The notes beneath the pieces are model-generated. The model was not told where the DNA came from. It saw only the letters and a list, made by a program, of their open reading frames with translations, and did no database searches. From the NCBI RefSeq assembly GCF_014639235.1, contig NZ_BMFU01000002.1:1051133-1115132 (forward strand): a stretch of DNA of 64,000 bases, written 5' to 3'. The first letter of the stretch is position 1; each line of letters begins with the position of its first letter. This DNA comes from Paenibacillus silvae (lineage in GTDB: Bacteria; Bacillota; Bacilli; Paenibacillales; Paenibacillaceae). Position numbers and translations under genes: made by a program. Positions 42,583 to 51,818 of this stretch are shown piece after piece.

Positions 42583-43920
42583 TTGAGAGCTTTACGACAG
42601 ATACAGGTTGAGATTAGCGGATGGACCCGCAATATTCAGCTTTTCTTTCTGGCAAGTCTGCTGTATCAGATCGGAAACGGCATGTTCTCGGTCCTGTACA
42701 ATCTGTACATTCAGGGACTGGGCTACGACGACACGATGAATGGTCAGATTGTCAGCATCCAATCCCTGGCTACAGCAATGATGTTTATTCCTATCGGCTT
42801 CAGCGGTGACAAGTTCAGCCGCAAAAAGCTGTTGATCATCGGAGCGCTGTTCAGCGGTGTATTCCTGATCGGGCGATCTTTCGATTATGCTTCGAGTGGA
42901 CTGCTCTGGTTCGCTGTGTTATCCGGCTTGTTTGCCAGCGTTTTTCAGGTGCTGGCCATCCCTTATCTCGCGGAGAACATCAAAAAAAGCCAGCGCCTCA
43001 AGATGTTCAGCTATTACTCATCTCTGGTGCTGGCATCACAGGTGCTCGGCAGCCTGGGCGGCGGGGTTCTTGCAGATTTGCTTCATTCGGCCGGAATGGC
43101 GAAGGTGACCAGCCTGCAAACGGTACTGTTTCTTGGCGGAGCGGCAACACTTGCCGCCTTTATTCCACTGCTTTTTGTAAGTGAAAAACAGATGCCGTCA
43201 GCAGAGACAGACTCTGCGCGATTGCGACACAAGATACAGCCCTCCGATACCGGGATTCAGGCAGAAGAAAATGCAAAGCATTCCGTAGTGTCAGCAAGTG
43301 ATGAACGAGCCTTAAAAAGTCGGGATTCCAAGCTCATCGCTCAGTTTGTTATAACACAGCTGCTGATCGGTCTTGGCTCAGGACTGGTTGTACCGTATCT
43401 TAATCTATATTTTACGAATCGTTTCGCGGTATCGTTAAGTGGCATGAGCATTCTCATTGCACTGGGTCAGATTATGACCATTGTTTCCATGCTGATTGGA
43501 CCCACCTTGGCTGCCAAGGTAGGCAGTGTACGGGCTGTCGTTATTTTTCAGGTGTTATCACTGCCCTTCCTGCTGTTAACCGGGTTTACAAACCTGCTTC
43601 TCGTTGCCTCTGTCAGCTTTTTGTTCCGGCAGGCACTGATGAACGCAGCCAATCCGATTCAATCCGCGATTCTGGTCGATCGGGTCTCGGACAAACGCCG
43701 CGGAATAGCCAACTCTATGATGCAGACTTCATTTATGATCGGTTGGGCCACGATGGGTCCTGTACAGTCTTATCTGGTTACCACATACGGAACATATTGG
43801 GGATATGCAGTCACCTTCAGCATTACCGGGAGTCTTTACGTCATCTCATCCCTGATGTATTTCTTCATGTTTAAGGAACCTCGACCATCCGCAGCTGCGC
43901 TTGACAGCCGGGCTTCATAG
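42583..43920 (+). CDS. MFS transporter
   Basis: 445 residues with about 12 membrane helices. Features: IGNGMFSVLYNLYIQGLGYD in TM1, the loop 2-3 motif GDKFSRKKLLIIG near 68 (MFS motif A), and a long cytoplasmic middle loop (about 205-245) rich in polar residues. Half 2 starts IAQFVITQLLIGLGSGLVVP. The start is TTG with GGAGGG 6 nt upstream; there is no ATG closer. It follows the O-methyltransferase by 77 bp on the same strand, so may share LysR control; export of a methylated product is only a guess. It ends at a strong terminator. Confidence 0.82.
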   Translation: MRALRQIQVEISGWTRNIQLFFLASLLYQIGNGMFSVLYNLYIQGLGYDDTMNGQIVSIQSLATAMMFIPIGFSGDKFSRKKLLIIGALFSGVFLIGRSFDYASSGLLWFAVLSGLFASVFQVLAIPYLAENIKKSQRLKMFSYYSSLVLASQVLGSLGGGVLADLLHSAGMAKVTSLQTVLFLGGAATLAAFIPLLFVSEKQMPSAETDSARLRHKIQPSDTGIQAEENAKHSVVSASDERALKSRDSKLIAQFVITQLLIGLGSGLVVPYLNLYFTNRFAVSLSGMSILIALGQIMTIVSMLIGPTLAAKVGSVRAVVIFQVLSLPFLLLTGFTNLLLVASVSFLFRQALMNAANPIQSAILVDRVSDKRRGIANSMMQTSFMIGWATMGPVQSYLVTTYGTYWGYAVTFSITGSLYVISSLMYFFMFKEPRPSAAALDSRAS

Positions 43921-43933
43921 CAGGGCAAACGAA

Positions 43934-43974
43934 AAAGAGTATCCTCACTGTTCTGGCATAGCGGGATACTCTTT
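43934..43974. terminator. Terminator after the MFS gene, also usable from the minus strand
   Basis: Perfect 11-bp stem AAAGAGTATCC / GGATACTCTTT; short T tract on + and T5 on minus. On the minus strand it follows directly after the small frame at 43976-44083. Confidence 0.85.
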
Positions 43975-43975
43975 G

Positions 43976-44083
43976 CTATTGCTCAAATGTGTATTTGTGA
44001 TCCGAATTACGTCGATAAGAGCCCCGACACAGATCACTTAACATGCTGCCAACAGCTTTAATCAGGCGTTTAAGCCAGTCCAC
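43976..44083 (-). CDS. Possible 35-residue basic amphipathic small protein
   Basis: Candidate only. The frame starts at GTG (44083), 8 nt after GAGGGG, and encodes a product beginning MDWLKRLIKAVGSMLSDL, a likely amphipathic helix, followed by a basic, polar tail (RGSYRRNSDHKYTFEQ). It ends one base before a strong terminator that has T5 on this strand, which is what a small monocistronic gene would show. No family recognised. It may be a membrane-active peptide or a short regulatory protein. Confidence 0.4.
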   Translation of the reverse strand: MDWLKRLIKAVGSMLSDLCRGSYRRNSDHKYTFEQ

Positions 44084-44152
44084 ATTCACGTCCCCTCTCA
44101 TAAATATTAACATTCCATATTAAGTATAATTATCCTTTTACCCCAAAACAAG

Positions 44153-44419
44153 TTAATGAACTTTTCCTGGTGCAGTTTGACGTTCCAGTTGTGCCAAAAT
44201 AGTAAAGGCCTCCTGATTTGTGCTGCCGCACATCTCTTCCTCGGCTTGCAATCCGCTGCATACAGCAGGGCGATCCGGCTGTCCGAATATACGGCAGCGA
44301 TTATCCTCCGTCAATTGTACACACCGCGCCCCGGCCGGTTTGCCTTCAGGCATACCAGGAATCGGTGATGAGATGGAAATGGCTATACAACATGCGGCAC
44401 AGCCAGCCCTGCATTCCAT
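44153..44419 (-). CDS. Cysteine-cluster protein (YkgJ family)
   Basis: 88 residues from the ATG at 44419, which has GGAGG about 7 nt upstream. Eight Cys residues form the CxxxCxxCC...C...C...C pattern: ECRAGCAACC near the start, ARCVQLTEDNRCRIFG in the middle and RPAVCSGLQ then EMC near the end. This is the YkgJ (UPF0153) family, thought to bind metal, often Fe-S or zinc, with unknown role. It lies 33 bp after the hydrolase gene at 44452-45300 on the same strand, so they are probably one transcript. Confidence 0.82.
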   Translation of the reverse strand: MECRAGCAACCIAISISSPIPGMPEGKPAGARCVQLTEDNRCRIFGQPDRPAVCSGLQAEEEMCGSTNQEAFTILAQLERQTAPGKVH

Positions 44420-44451
44420 GATGTTTCCTCCTTCTATTTTATATCCTTCGC

Positions 44452-45300
44452 TCAACGGTTCACCCAAGTCCATGTTCGTGCCAGTCCTTGTGCAATTCTC
44501 AGATTCATACGCTCACTGGCAAAATACCCGCCATGACTTAGCGGATTCCAGCTCGTCGCCGGTCCGCCCACCCGAATCTCAATATCCTCCTTCACCGCAG
44601 CTGCATAAGCGGGGTCGATAGGACGCAGCGGATAACCTAAAATATCGTTTCGTTCATAGAAATTGATCCATTCGCCCTCAAGCCCTGGAAAGTGCTGCGC
44701 GGCTTGTGAGGAAGGCACTTGAATGGGCCTGCTGAAATCATCATAACGCAGGCTCCACAAGGGCAGCGTTGTACCAAATGTATAAAAATTAGTCAGTGTA
44801 TCCCCCCGCTCCAACGCGGCATTTACATCCATGATTTCAGGAATGCGGCTGGAAGACGGAAACTGCAAATCGTAGAAAAAATTACTCGCAATCACTGCCC
44901 CCAGACTATGAGCAATTACACAGAGCGGAGCTTCCGGTCCGTTCCGCTGTGCGAGTGCATGCATGGCCCGGCTCAACGTTCGATGTACCGCATCATAATT
45001 ATGTCCCTGCTTCTCCACAGGCTGATACGCGACGGCATCTGCGAGATAGTGAATCACAAAGCGGCGCAAAGCTTGATAGTTCAGTCCCGGCGAGCGAACC
45101 AGCTGTTGAAACAAAGCCTCTTCCCGTTCCTCGAACACGTCGGCCCAGAAGACCGGTTCAATATCCAGCAGCTGTTCGGCAGCGCCTGGCTGCACCATAA
45201 CCCGATCCATTTGTTTGCTCAAACAAGTGATCAGCTTGTCAGCATAATCCTCTTTTTGCATACCCAGTCCATGAATGACCATCACCGCTACCCGAGTCAT
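44452..45300 (-). CDS. Alpha/beta-hydrolase-type lipase/esterase-like protein
   Basis: 282 residues, cytosolic. The N-terminal VAVMVIHGLGMQ is a strand plus oxyanion-hole HG motif. The nucleophile elbow is CVIAHSLGAVIASNFFYD near 128 (Ser in HSLG). Candidate acid and His residues come late (FYERNDILGYPL and LSHGGYFASE). The fold is clear, the substrate is not. The SD is AAGGAGG just before the ATG. It is upstream of the cysteine-cluster gene on the same strand. Confidence 0.7.
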   Translation of the reverse strand: MTRVAVMVIHGLGMQKEDYADKLITCLSKQMDRVMVQPGAAEQLLDIEPVFWADVFEEREEALFQQLVRSPGLNYQALRRFVIHYLADAVAYQPVEKQGHNYDAVHRTLSRAMHALAQRNGPEAPLCVIAHSLGAVIASNFFYDLQFPSSSRIPEIMDVNAALERGDTLTNFYTFGTTLPLWSLRYDDFSRPIQVPSSQAAQHFPGLEGEWINFYERNDILGYPLRPIDPAYAAAVKEDIEIRVGGPATSWNPLSHGGYFASERMNLRIAQGLARTWTWVNR

Positions 45301-45405
45301 GGCTTTCCTCCTTATCGATCGACTAGGAACACTATTTAAAATTGAATTTATTTGAATATATAACTATTTTATCATGATATCTTCGGAAAATAACACTCAA
45401 ACAAC

Positions 45406-45437
45406 AAAAGGAACTGCGAATGATCACAGCTCCTTTT
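45406..45437 (-). terminator. Terminator of the trehalose operon
   Basis: Stem AAAAGGAACTG / CAGCTCCTTTT with one mismatch and a short loop; T-rich on the minus strand, about 27 bp after the treP stop. Confidence 0.65.
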
Positions 45438-45463
45438 CCTTTTCGATAAAAGCTAGATAATGC

Positions 45464-47470
45464 TTACCCTTTCAAATGCACCTTCAATACATCACTCTGG
45501 CCGGAAGTGACATCCCCTGTCAAAGTCTCAACCCGTTCCACCATATCCTGACCGTCTGGAATAATTACAGGTGTGATGAGTGGATATCCCGCATCTTCAA
45601 TAACTTTACGATCAAATTCAAGCAGCTTCTGCCCTGCTCTCACGCGATCGCCCGTCTCCACATGCATAACAAATCCTTCCCCTTTCAGAGATACGGTATT
45701 AATGCCGACATGAATCAAAATCTGCAGACCGCTGGCATGCTCCAGAATGACTGCATGCTTGCTTTTGATGACATGCGCGACCTGTGCATCAAAGGGTGCA
45801 ACCACCTGATTACCCGAAGGTTCAATCGCTATTCCCTCACCCATCTGTTTCTCGGCAAATGCCGGATCAGGGACATCTGCAAGCGGTACGGCTCTACCTG
45901 TCAAAGGCGCGATGATTTCAAGCGTGTTTACGGGTTCATGCCCTGCTCGCCCAGTTGTACGATTGCGCTCAGCCGTCTCTGTTCCAGCTGCTGTCTCTGC
46001 GGACACAGCGTTATTTCCTTGTACTTCGGCAGTTTCTCCGTTCGCAGCAAGCCGGTCTTCTTTTCTCAGCCTCGCCCGTCCAAAAACAACTGTCAGCAGG
46101 AATGGCACGACCAGAACAATCGCCATACCGATGAAGAAGACACCCCATTTATCCGGGAAAATGGACAGGAAACCAGGCACACCCCCTACGCCGATCGATG
46201 TGGCCTGAACATTATTCATCGTAAGCAGTACCCCGCCGATTGCCGAACCGACCATACCAAAGATAAACGGATAGCGATAACGAATATTCACACCAAAGAT
46301 CGCTGGCTCCGTCACCCCCAGGAAAGCGGATACGGAAGAGGTTGCCGCAAGCCCTCTCATTTTTTTCTCACGCAGCACCAGCATCATCGCAAGCGCTGCG
46401 GAGCCTTGTGCGATATTGGATAAAGCCAGCATCGGCCACAGGAATGTACCGCCCTGGCTGCCAATCAACTGCACATCGACGGCAAGGAACGTATGGTGCA
46501 TCCCTGTAATAACAAGCAGTGCATACAGACCACCATAGATCAGACCACCGAGCGCAGCATATGAATCATAGATGTAGATCAGGCCAGATGTGATCGCGTT
46601 TGCAATGGCAAACGTAACCGGGCCGATAATCGTAAAGGCCAAAAATCCGGTAACCAGCAAAGTCACGGGTGCGACAACCAGCAGTTTGATCGAATCATGC
46701 ACCCTTTTGTTGAGGAAAATCTCCATCTTGGCAAGCAGGTACGCCGATACCAGCACAGGCAGCACCTGACCCTGATACCCGATCTTCTCAATCTCCCAGC
46801 CAAACAGATTCCAGGTCGGAACCGTACCTTCGTTCACCGCATTAGCGTAGCCATAAGCACTCAGCAGATCGGGATGAACCAGGATGAGACCCAGCACGAT
46901 GCCAAGCAGCGGACTGCCGCCGAACCTTGTCACGGCTGACCAGCCGATCAGAGCTGGCAGGAACGTAAAGGCTGTGCTTGCAATCGTGTTGATCATGGAG
47001 GCAAAGTCTTTCCAGGCCGGATACACATCCACCAAAGATTTGCCATCAAAGAATATGCCCGGGCCTGTCAAAATGTTGTTTATTCCAAGCAGCAGACCCG
47101 CGGTGATAATGGCCGGCAGGATCGGAATGAAAATGTCCGAAAGCGTTTTGATCGCACGCTGCAGCGGATTTTGCTTTTTGCCAGCAGCCGCCTTCACTTC
47201 ATCCTTGGAGGAACGCTCCCCGCCCGTAATCTGAATCATCTCATCATACACTTTATCCACGAGTCCTGGGCCGATAACAACCTGAAATTGACCTTGTGAA
47301 GAGAACTGCCCTTTGACCAGCTCATTCTGATCAAGCAGTTCTGTGTCTACCTTATCCTCGTCGTACAAAGCAAACCGAAGTCGTGTTACACAATGGGTTG
47401 CCGCCTCAATGTTTTCTTTGCCACCAACGGCACGCACGATCTCTTCGACCTGTTTTTTATCAATTGCCAT
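45464..47470 (-). CDS. treP: Trehalose PTS permease, fused EIIB-EIIC-EIIA
   Basis: 668 residues. It imports trehalose and phosphorylates it to trehalose-6-phosphate with phosphate from HPr. The EIIB domain (1-90) carries the phosphorylated Cys in THCVTRLRFAL near residue 27. EIIC (about 105-460) has some ten helices and the glucoside-family segment GMHHTFLAVDVQLIGSQGGT near 322, plus TEPAIFGVN near 390. EIIA (about 510-668) has the active-site His region LQILIHVGINTVSLKGEGF near 590. A domain linker rich in Ala/Glu/Thr joins EIIC to EIIA. The partner treA is 54 bp upstream, confirming trehalose rather than sucrose or a beta-glucoside. Note that B. subtilis TreP lacks EIIA, so the fused EIIA is a difference. 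Confidence 0.9.
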   Translation of the reverse strand: MAIDKKQVEEIVRAVGGKENIEAATHCVTRLRFALYDEDKVDTELLDQNELVKGQFSSQGQFQVVIGPGLVDKVYDEMIQITGGERSSKDEVKAAAGKKQNPLQRAIKTLSDIFIPILPAIITAGLLLGINNILTGPGIFFDGKSLVDVYPAWKDFASMINTIASTAFTFLPALIGWSAVTRFGGSPLLGIVLGLILVHPDLLSAYGYANAVNEGTVPTWNLFGWEIEKIGYQGQVLPVLVSAYLLAKMEIFLNKRVHDSIKLLVVAPVTLLVTGFLAFTIIGPVTFAIANAITSGLIYIYDSYAALGGLIYGGLYALLVITGMHHTFLAVDVQLIGSQGGTFLWPMLALSNIAQGSAALAMMLVLREKKMRGLAATSSVSAFLGVTEPAIFGVNIRYRYPFIFGMVGSAIGGVLLTMNNVQATSIGVGGVPGFLSIFPDKWGVFFIGMAIVLVVPFLLTVVFGRARLRKEDRLAANGETAEVQGNNAVSAETAAGTETAERNRTTGRAGHEPVNTLEIIAPLTGRAVPLADVPDPAFAEKQMGEGIAIEPSGNQVVAPFDAQVAHVIKSKHAVILEHASGLQILIHVGINTVSLKGEGFVMHVETGDRVRAGQKLLEFDRKVIEDAGYPLITPVIIPDGQDMVERVETLTGDVTSGQSDVLKVHLKG

Positions 47471-47524
47471 AGTGTCACTTCCTATTTTATAAAATGGAAT
47501 GTATTGCTGCTGACGCTGCTCATG

Positions 47525-49240
47525 CTACTGCTGTACCAGCCACATATAAGAAGCATACGGGCTGAGCGTAATGTCCTGAGTTAGGTGAGGCTTTGCCTCG
47601 GTATTTCCGACAAGCAGTTCAGGACGTTTACCCGCAATATGATCAGTCCAGACGGTATCAGGCAAGTGGAAAACGGTATCCTGTTTACGAAAATTCGAGA
47701 CAACGATTAACGTTTCTTTTCCGTTTGTACGGGCGTAAGCAAATACCTCCGGGTGAGCATCATCCAGACGTTCGTACAGTCCATCCGTCAGAACATTCAC
47801 CTCTTTGCGCAGCGCAATCAGCTTCCGGTAGTGATGATAAACGGAATTCGGGTCGGCCATCTGATCCTTCACGTTAATGAATGGATATCTCTCATCCACC
47901 TTGAGCCATGGTGTGCCTGTGGTGAAACCGGCATTAGTGCTATTATCCCACTGCATTGGCGTCCGCGAATTATCCCGGGATCGCTCCTTCACGATCTGAA
48001 AAGCTTCTTCGGCTGATTTACCCCGCTCTTCCTGAAGCAAACGAATCATATTCGTGGATTCAATATCGCGGAACTCGCTGGTATCCTTCCAGACCGGGTT
48101 GGGCATACCAATCTCTTCACCCTGGTAGACATATGGCGTACCTTGCAGACCATGCAGCGTTGTCGCCAGCATTTTGGCGCTCTCTGCACGATATTCCCCA
48201 TCATCTGCGAATCGGGACAACGCACGTGGTTGATCATGATTGTTTAAAAATAAAGCGTTCCAGCCACCACCCGCCTGCATGCCTGTCTGCCATTCACTGA
48301 ACAGCTGCTTCATCGCCTCGAAATCGTAAGGCATCAGCTCCCATTTCTGCCCGTTCGGATAATCCACCTTGAGATGATGGAAGTTAAAGGTCATCGAAAA
48401 TTCTCTCGAGTCCGGGTTGGAATAACGTATACAGTGCTCCAGCGTCGTTGAAGACATCTCCCCCACGGTCACCATGTTATAAGGCCCAAACACATCCTCA
48501 TACATTTCCGTAATATACTCATGCACACGTGGTCCATCCGTGTAGAACCTGCGACCATCCCCTGGCGGCACGCTTCCATCGTCATCAGGGAAACGCTGAT
48601 CCTTGGAGATCAGGTTGATGACATCCATTCGGAAGCCATCTACTCCTTTTTCCACCCAGAATTTGATCATATCGCGCACAGCCCGGCGAACTTCTTCATT
48701 TTCCCAGTTGAGGTCCGCCTGCGTTTGATCGAACAAGGTCAGAAAATACTGTCCGGTCTGCTCATCATACTGCCAGGCCGGCCCGCCGAATTTGGATTGC
48801 CAGTTGTTCGGTACACCGCCGTCCGGCGCTGGGTCTCTCCAAATGTAATAATCCCGATAAGCATTGTCCCTGGATGACCGCGACTGCTTGAACCATTCAT
48901 GGTCTGTGGAGGAATGATTCACCACGATATCAATCATCAGCTTCATATCACGTGCCTTTAATGCTGCGAGCAATTCATCGAAATCCTCCATCGTGCCATA
49001 GTCCGGATTAATTCGATAGTAGTCCGCAACGTCATATCCGTTATCCCGCTGCGGAGATACATAGACTGGCTGAAGCCAGACAATGTCAATCCCCAGATGC
49101 TGCAAATAATCCAGCTTCTCAGTCAAACCGCGAATGTCGCCAGTCCCTGATCCTGTTGTATCGTTGAAGCTCTTCGGATACACCTGATACACCGTAGACC
49201 GCTTCCACCACGATGATGGCTCTGTATTCTTCGAACTCAT
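47525..49240 (-). CDS. treA: Trehalose-6-phosphate hydrolase (GH13)
   Basis: 571 residues, cytosolic. It cleaves trehalose-6-phosphate into glucose and glucose-6-phosphate. GH13 motifs: WWKRSTVYQVYPKSFNDTTG at the start, region I DIVVNHSS near 99, region II GFRMDVINLIS near 200 (catalytic Asp), region III VGEMSSTT near 256 (catalytic Glu) and region IV FLNNHDQPR near 325. The SFNDTTGSGTGDIRGL segment matches the trehalose-6-phosphate hydrolase group. It is first in the operon before treP, with a TreR-like operator 75-92 bp upstream of its start. treR itself is not in the window. Confidence 0.93.
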   Translation of the reverse strand: MSSKNTEPSSWWKRSTVYQVYPKSFNDTTGSGTGDIRGLTEKLDYLQHLGIDIVWLQPVYVSPQRDNGYDVADYYRINPDYGTMEDFDELLAALKARDMKLMIDIVVNHSSTDHEWFKQSRSSRDNAYRDYYIWRDPAPDGGVPNNWQSKFGGPAWQYDEQTGQYFLTLFDQTQADLNWENEEVRRAVRDMIKFWVEKGVDGFRMDVINLISKDQRFPDDDGSVPPGDGRRFYTDGPRVHEYITEMYEDVFGPYNMVTVGEMSSTTLEHCIRYSNPDSREFSMTFNFHHLKVDYPNGQKWELMPYDFEAMKQLFSEWQTGMQAGGGWNALFLNNHDQPRALSRFADDGEYRAESAKMLATTLHGLQGTPYVYQGEEIGMPNPVWKDTSEFRDIESTNMIRLLQEERGKSAEEAFQIVKERSRDNSRTPMQWDNSTNAGFTTGTPWLKVDERYPFINVKDQMADPNSVYHHYRKLIALRKEVNVLTDGLYERLDDAHPEVFAYARTNGKETLIVVSNFRKQDTVFHLPDTVWTDHIAGKRPELLVGNTEAKPHLTQDITLSPYASYMWLVQQ

Positions 49241-49314
49241 GTTAACGCCTCCAATATGTTGTATTGCTCTAACCAGCTTACTCGGCTATTTTCATCATCT
49301 ATATTACATAACTA

Positions 49315-49332
49315 AACATGTATATACAAGTT
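49315..49332. promoter_or_regulatory. TreR-like operator of treA-treP
   Basis: Near-perfect palindrome AACATGTATATACAAGTT, one mismatched pair. The core is close to the TreR operator of B. subtilis (TTGTATATACAA). Confidence 0.7.
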
Positions 49333-49448
49333 GAACCGTAAATATGATTGTTCTTCTTCTCTTCTACTCATTCCCCATTAATGTTTTGGCTGTAACATTT
49401 TTTCGGTAATTCGTTTCGCAAACTCCATGATATGTGTATTACATCGCA

Positions 49449-49493
49449 AAAAAAACCGCCTGTTTCCCCGGATTAATTCCGGTTATTCAGACG
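49449..49493 (-). terminator. Terminator of the dicarboxylate symporter gene
   Basis: ACCGCCTG / CAGACGGT outer stem with one mismatch and inner CCGGA-TTAA-TTCCGG; T8 on the minus strand. It lies 16 bp after the stop. Confidence 0.75.
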
Positions 49494-49508
49494 GTAGAAC
49501 AATAACAC

Positions 49509-50864
49509 TTACAGCACCTCGGGTGCCGCCAGAGATTGGCTCTGCTTCTCTCGAAGATTCAGTTTTAAAGCGGATCGTTCAGCCTTTTCTTCTGCTTCCA
49601 GTTCAGCGGCGCTAATCTCGCCGGAGAGCACAGCACGCATCCGTTTCTGATCCAGCAGTCCTTCCCATCTGGCAACTACAAAGGTCGCTACACAGTTGCC
49701 CATCAGGTTCGTGAAAACACGCATCGTATCCATAAAGCGGTCTGCTCCAAGCAGCAGAGCTACTGCTGCAACCGGGAAAGCATTCACTGCCGCCGCAGTA
49801 GCGGACAGAGCAAGAAACGCTGAACCGGGAACACCCGCCATGCCTTTCGAGCTTAGCATCAGCACCAGCAAAATGGTGATCTCCTGCCCCAAGGTCAGAT
49901 CAATACCGACAGCCTGCGCTACAAATACCGTCGCTAGCGATAGATAGATGGAAGCCCCATCCAGATTAAATGAGTATCCCGTAGGCACCACCAGTCCAAC
50001 CACTGCACGGTCACACCCCGCCTTCGTCAGCTTATCCATCATACGCGGCATCACCACTTCCGAAGAGCCTGTTCCAATCGCAAGCATCACTTCCGAACGG
50101 GTGTATCGGACAAACTGCATAAAGTTCAGCCCCGTAATCCACCAGGCAGCCAGCGCTAACAGCAACAGGAACAACAGAGCAGCACCATAACAAGCCAATA
50201 TTAACAGTCCAAAGGATGAAAGGGTTGAGGCCCCATATGCACCCACGGTGTAGGCCATTGCACCAAAAGCGCCTACCGGGGCCAGCTTCATAATGTAACC
50301 GATCATCCGAAACACGATACCAAGCAGCTGCTCCACCAGATTCAGTACATTCTCCTTGGCCTTACTCTCTGTGGCTGCCAAGGCAACCCCGAACATACAA
50401 GCAACAAGCAGCACTTGCAGCAGCGCATTCTGGGCAAAGGCATCCACGACACTTGTTGGAATAATGTTCATAATGAAATCAACCGTGTGCGGAAGCTCGG
50501 ATCCCTTCGTTTTGGCTTCAATTCCGCTGGCGTCAATGGTGGCCGGATCTACATTCATTCCCGCCCCCGGACGAAGCAGGTTGGCTGTGCATAAACCAAG
50601 CACCAGCGCAACCGTTGTAGCAAGCTCGAACCACAGAATCGCTTTAAGCCCGATTCGGCCAACAGACTTCAGATCGCCCATTTTGGCGATACCTGTAACG
50701 ATGACCATAAAAATTAACGGTGCAATCAGCATCTTGATTAATTTGATAAAGCCTGTACCCAAGGGTTGCAGAAGACTTCCCAGATCGGGCCACAGAATAC
50801 CTACTCCAATACCTATGATTACTGCTGCAATGATCTGAAAAAATAAAGATTTCATAAAAGTCAT
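49509..50864 (-). CDS. dctA: Sodium/proton:dicarboxylate symporter (DctA/GltP family)
   Basis: 451 residues from the ATG at 50864 (GGGGGAG upstream); the frame extends to 50942 but with no ribosome binding site there. Eight membrane helices plus two re-entrant loops are expected. Family motifs: GTGFIKLIKMLIAPLIFMVI near 47, the serine-rich loop GTGSSEVVMPRM near 275 and VVPTGYSFNLDGASIYLSLA near 310, where the NLDG signature marks C4-dicarboxylate carriers (DctA) and related glutamate carriers. It takes up succinate, fumarate or malate with Na+ or H+. It is transcribed alone; no DctB/DctR two-component system is nearby. Confidence 0.88.
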   Translation of the reverse strand: MTFMKSLFFQIIAAVIIGIGVGILWPDLGSLLQPLGTGFIKLIKMLIAPLIFMVIVTGIAKMGDLKSVGRIGLKAILWFELATTVALVLGLCTANLLRPGAGMNVDPATIDASGIEAKTKGSELPHTVDFIMNIIPTSVVDAFAQNALLQVLLVACMFGVALAATESKAKENVLNLVEQLLGIVFRMIGYIMKLAPVGAFGAMAYTVGAYGASTLSSFGLLILACYGAALLFLLLLALAAWWITGLNFMQFVRYTRSEVMLAIGTGSSEVVMPRMMDKLTKAGCDRAVVGLVVPTGYSFNLDGASIYLSLATVFVAQAVGIDLTLGQEITILLVLMLSSKGMAGVPGSAFLALSATAAAVNAFPVAAVALLLGADRFMDTMRVFTNLMGNCVATFVVARWEGLLDQKRMRAVLSGEISAAELEAEEKAERSALKLNLREKQSQSLAAPEVL

Positions 50865-51011
50865 AAGCGCTCCCCCGTTTGCAATCGTTTCGGATCTCCG
50901 GTTGGTTTCCGTGTAACTTTTTATATCATTACCGTCTTCCAAGCTACAATGTCATTTCGTTCATTTTGTGATGATGACCAAGAATCACCCTCAAAATTGA
51001 GTGCTCAGCAC

Positions 51012-51060
51012 AAAAAAAGCGAATGACGCATCATCTTTCTTGACGCATCATTCGCCTTTT
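51012..51060 (-). terminator. Terminator downstream of the UPF0173 gene
   Basis: Long stem GCGAATGACGCATCA / TGACGCATCATTCGC (two internal mismatches) with a 7-nt loop and a T7 tract on the minus strand. Confidence 0.8.
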
Positions 51061-51104
51061 ATAATTTTTATAATGATGGAACTGGCCTCAAATCTGCTTC
51101 CTTC

Positions 51105-51797
51105 TTACAGGGAAATGGAGTCCCCCGGTGCCATCACACGTCCCTCCAGCCCTCTGGCAGCGAGCTGCTGCACAAATTGCTCTGCGTCCTGACGAATGGC
51201 AGGGAAGGTGTCATAGTGAACAGGAATGGTCAGCTTGGCATTAAACCATTCTGCCGCCTGCAGTGCATCCTCGGGCCCCATCGTATAATGTCCGCCAATC
51301 GGCAGGAAAGCCACATCAATGTTGTGACGGTCCCCGATCATTTTCATATCGCCGAAGAGACTTGTATCTCCGGCATGAAGCACCGTTTTGCCACCAATAT
51401 CGATAATAAATCCGGCGGGAAGCCCCGCATACATGATCCGCTGCTCCTCTTCCAGCACAATGCCGGATGTATGGAAGGCCTGAATCATTTTTGCTTTGGC
51501 AAAGTCAAGATCGACTGTGCCGCCCATATTCATGCCAATGGTATCCAGTCCTTTCCACGACATATATGTAGCCAGTTCTACAATCGCCACGACCTTGGCC
51601 TCATTGGCTTTGGCAATCGGTTCAGCATCCAGAATGTGATCCATATGTGCATGGGTTAACAGCACCACATCTGTCTTGATATCTTCCGGTTTAACCACCG
51701 CAAGCTCATTACCACGCAGGAAAGGATCAATAATGAGCGACTTTTCTTCTGTGCCCAGCTGCACACTGGAGTGTCCGTGATACGTAATGTTCAACAA
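51105..51797 (-). CDS. UPF0173 metal-dependent hydrolase (YtkL-like)
   Basis: 230 residues, standard for the family. Metallo-beta-lactamase fold with the metal motif THAHMDH near 48-54 (HxHxDH), the Asp in LHAGDTSLFGD near 142 and the last His in LTIPVHYDTFP near 195. The opening NITYHGHSSVQL is the family signature. It probably hydrolyses a small ester or phosphodiester; no substrate is known for the family. It ends in a strong terminator and is followed upstream by the longest copy of the hairpin repeat. Confidence 0.88.
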   Translation of the reverse strand: MLNITYHGHSSVQLGTEEKSLIIDPFLRGNELAVVKPEDIKTDVVLLTHAHMDHILDAEPIAKANEAKVVAIVELATYMSWKGLDTIGMNMGGTVDLDFAKAKMIQAFHTSGIVLEEEQRIMYAGLPAGFIIDIGGKTVLHAGDTSLFGDMKMIGDRHNIDVAFLPIGGHYTMGPEDALQAAEWFNAKLTIPVHYDTFPAIRQDAEQFVQQLAARGLEGRVMAPGDSISL

Positions 51798-51818
51798 TTC
51801 AGGTTCCTCCTGACATCT

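Noticed and set aside
45476..46423. A 315-residue + strand frame opposite treP
   Set aside because: treP is unambiguous on the other strand with all PTS motifs; the antisense translation is Cys/His-rich noise.
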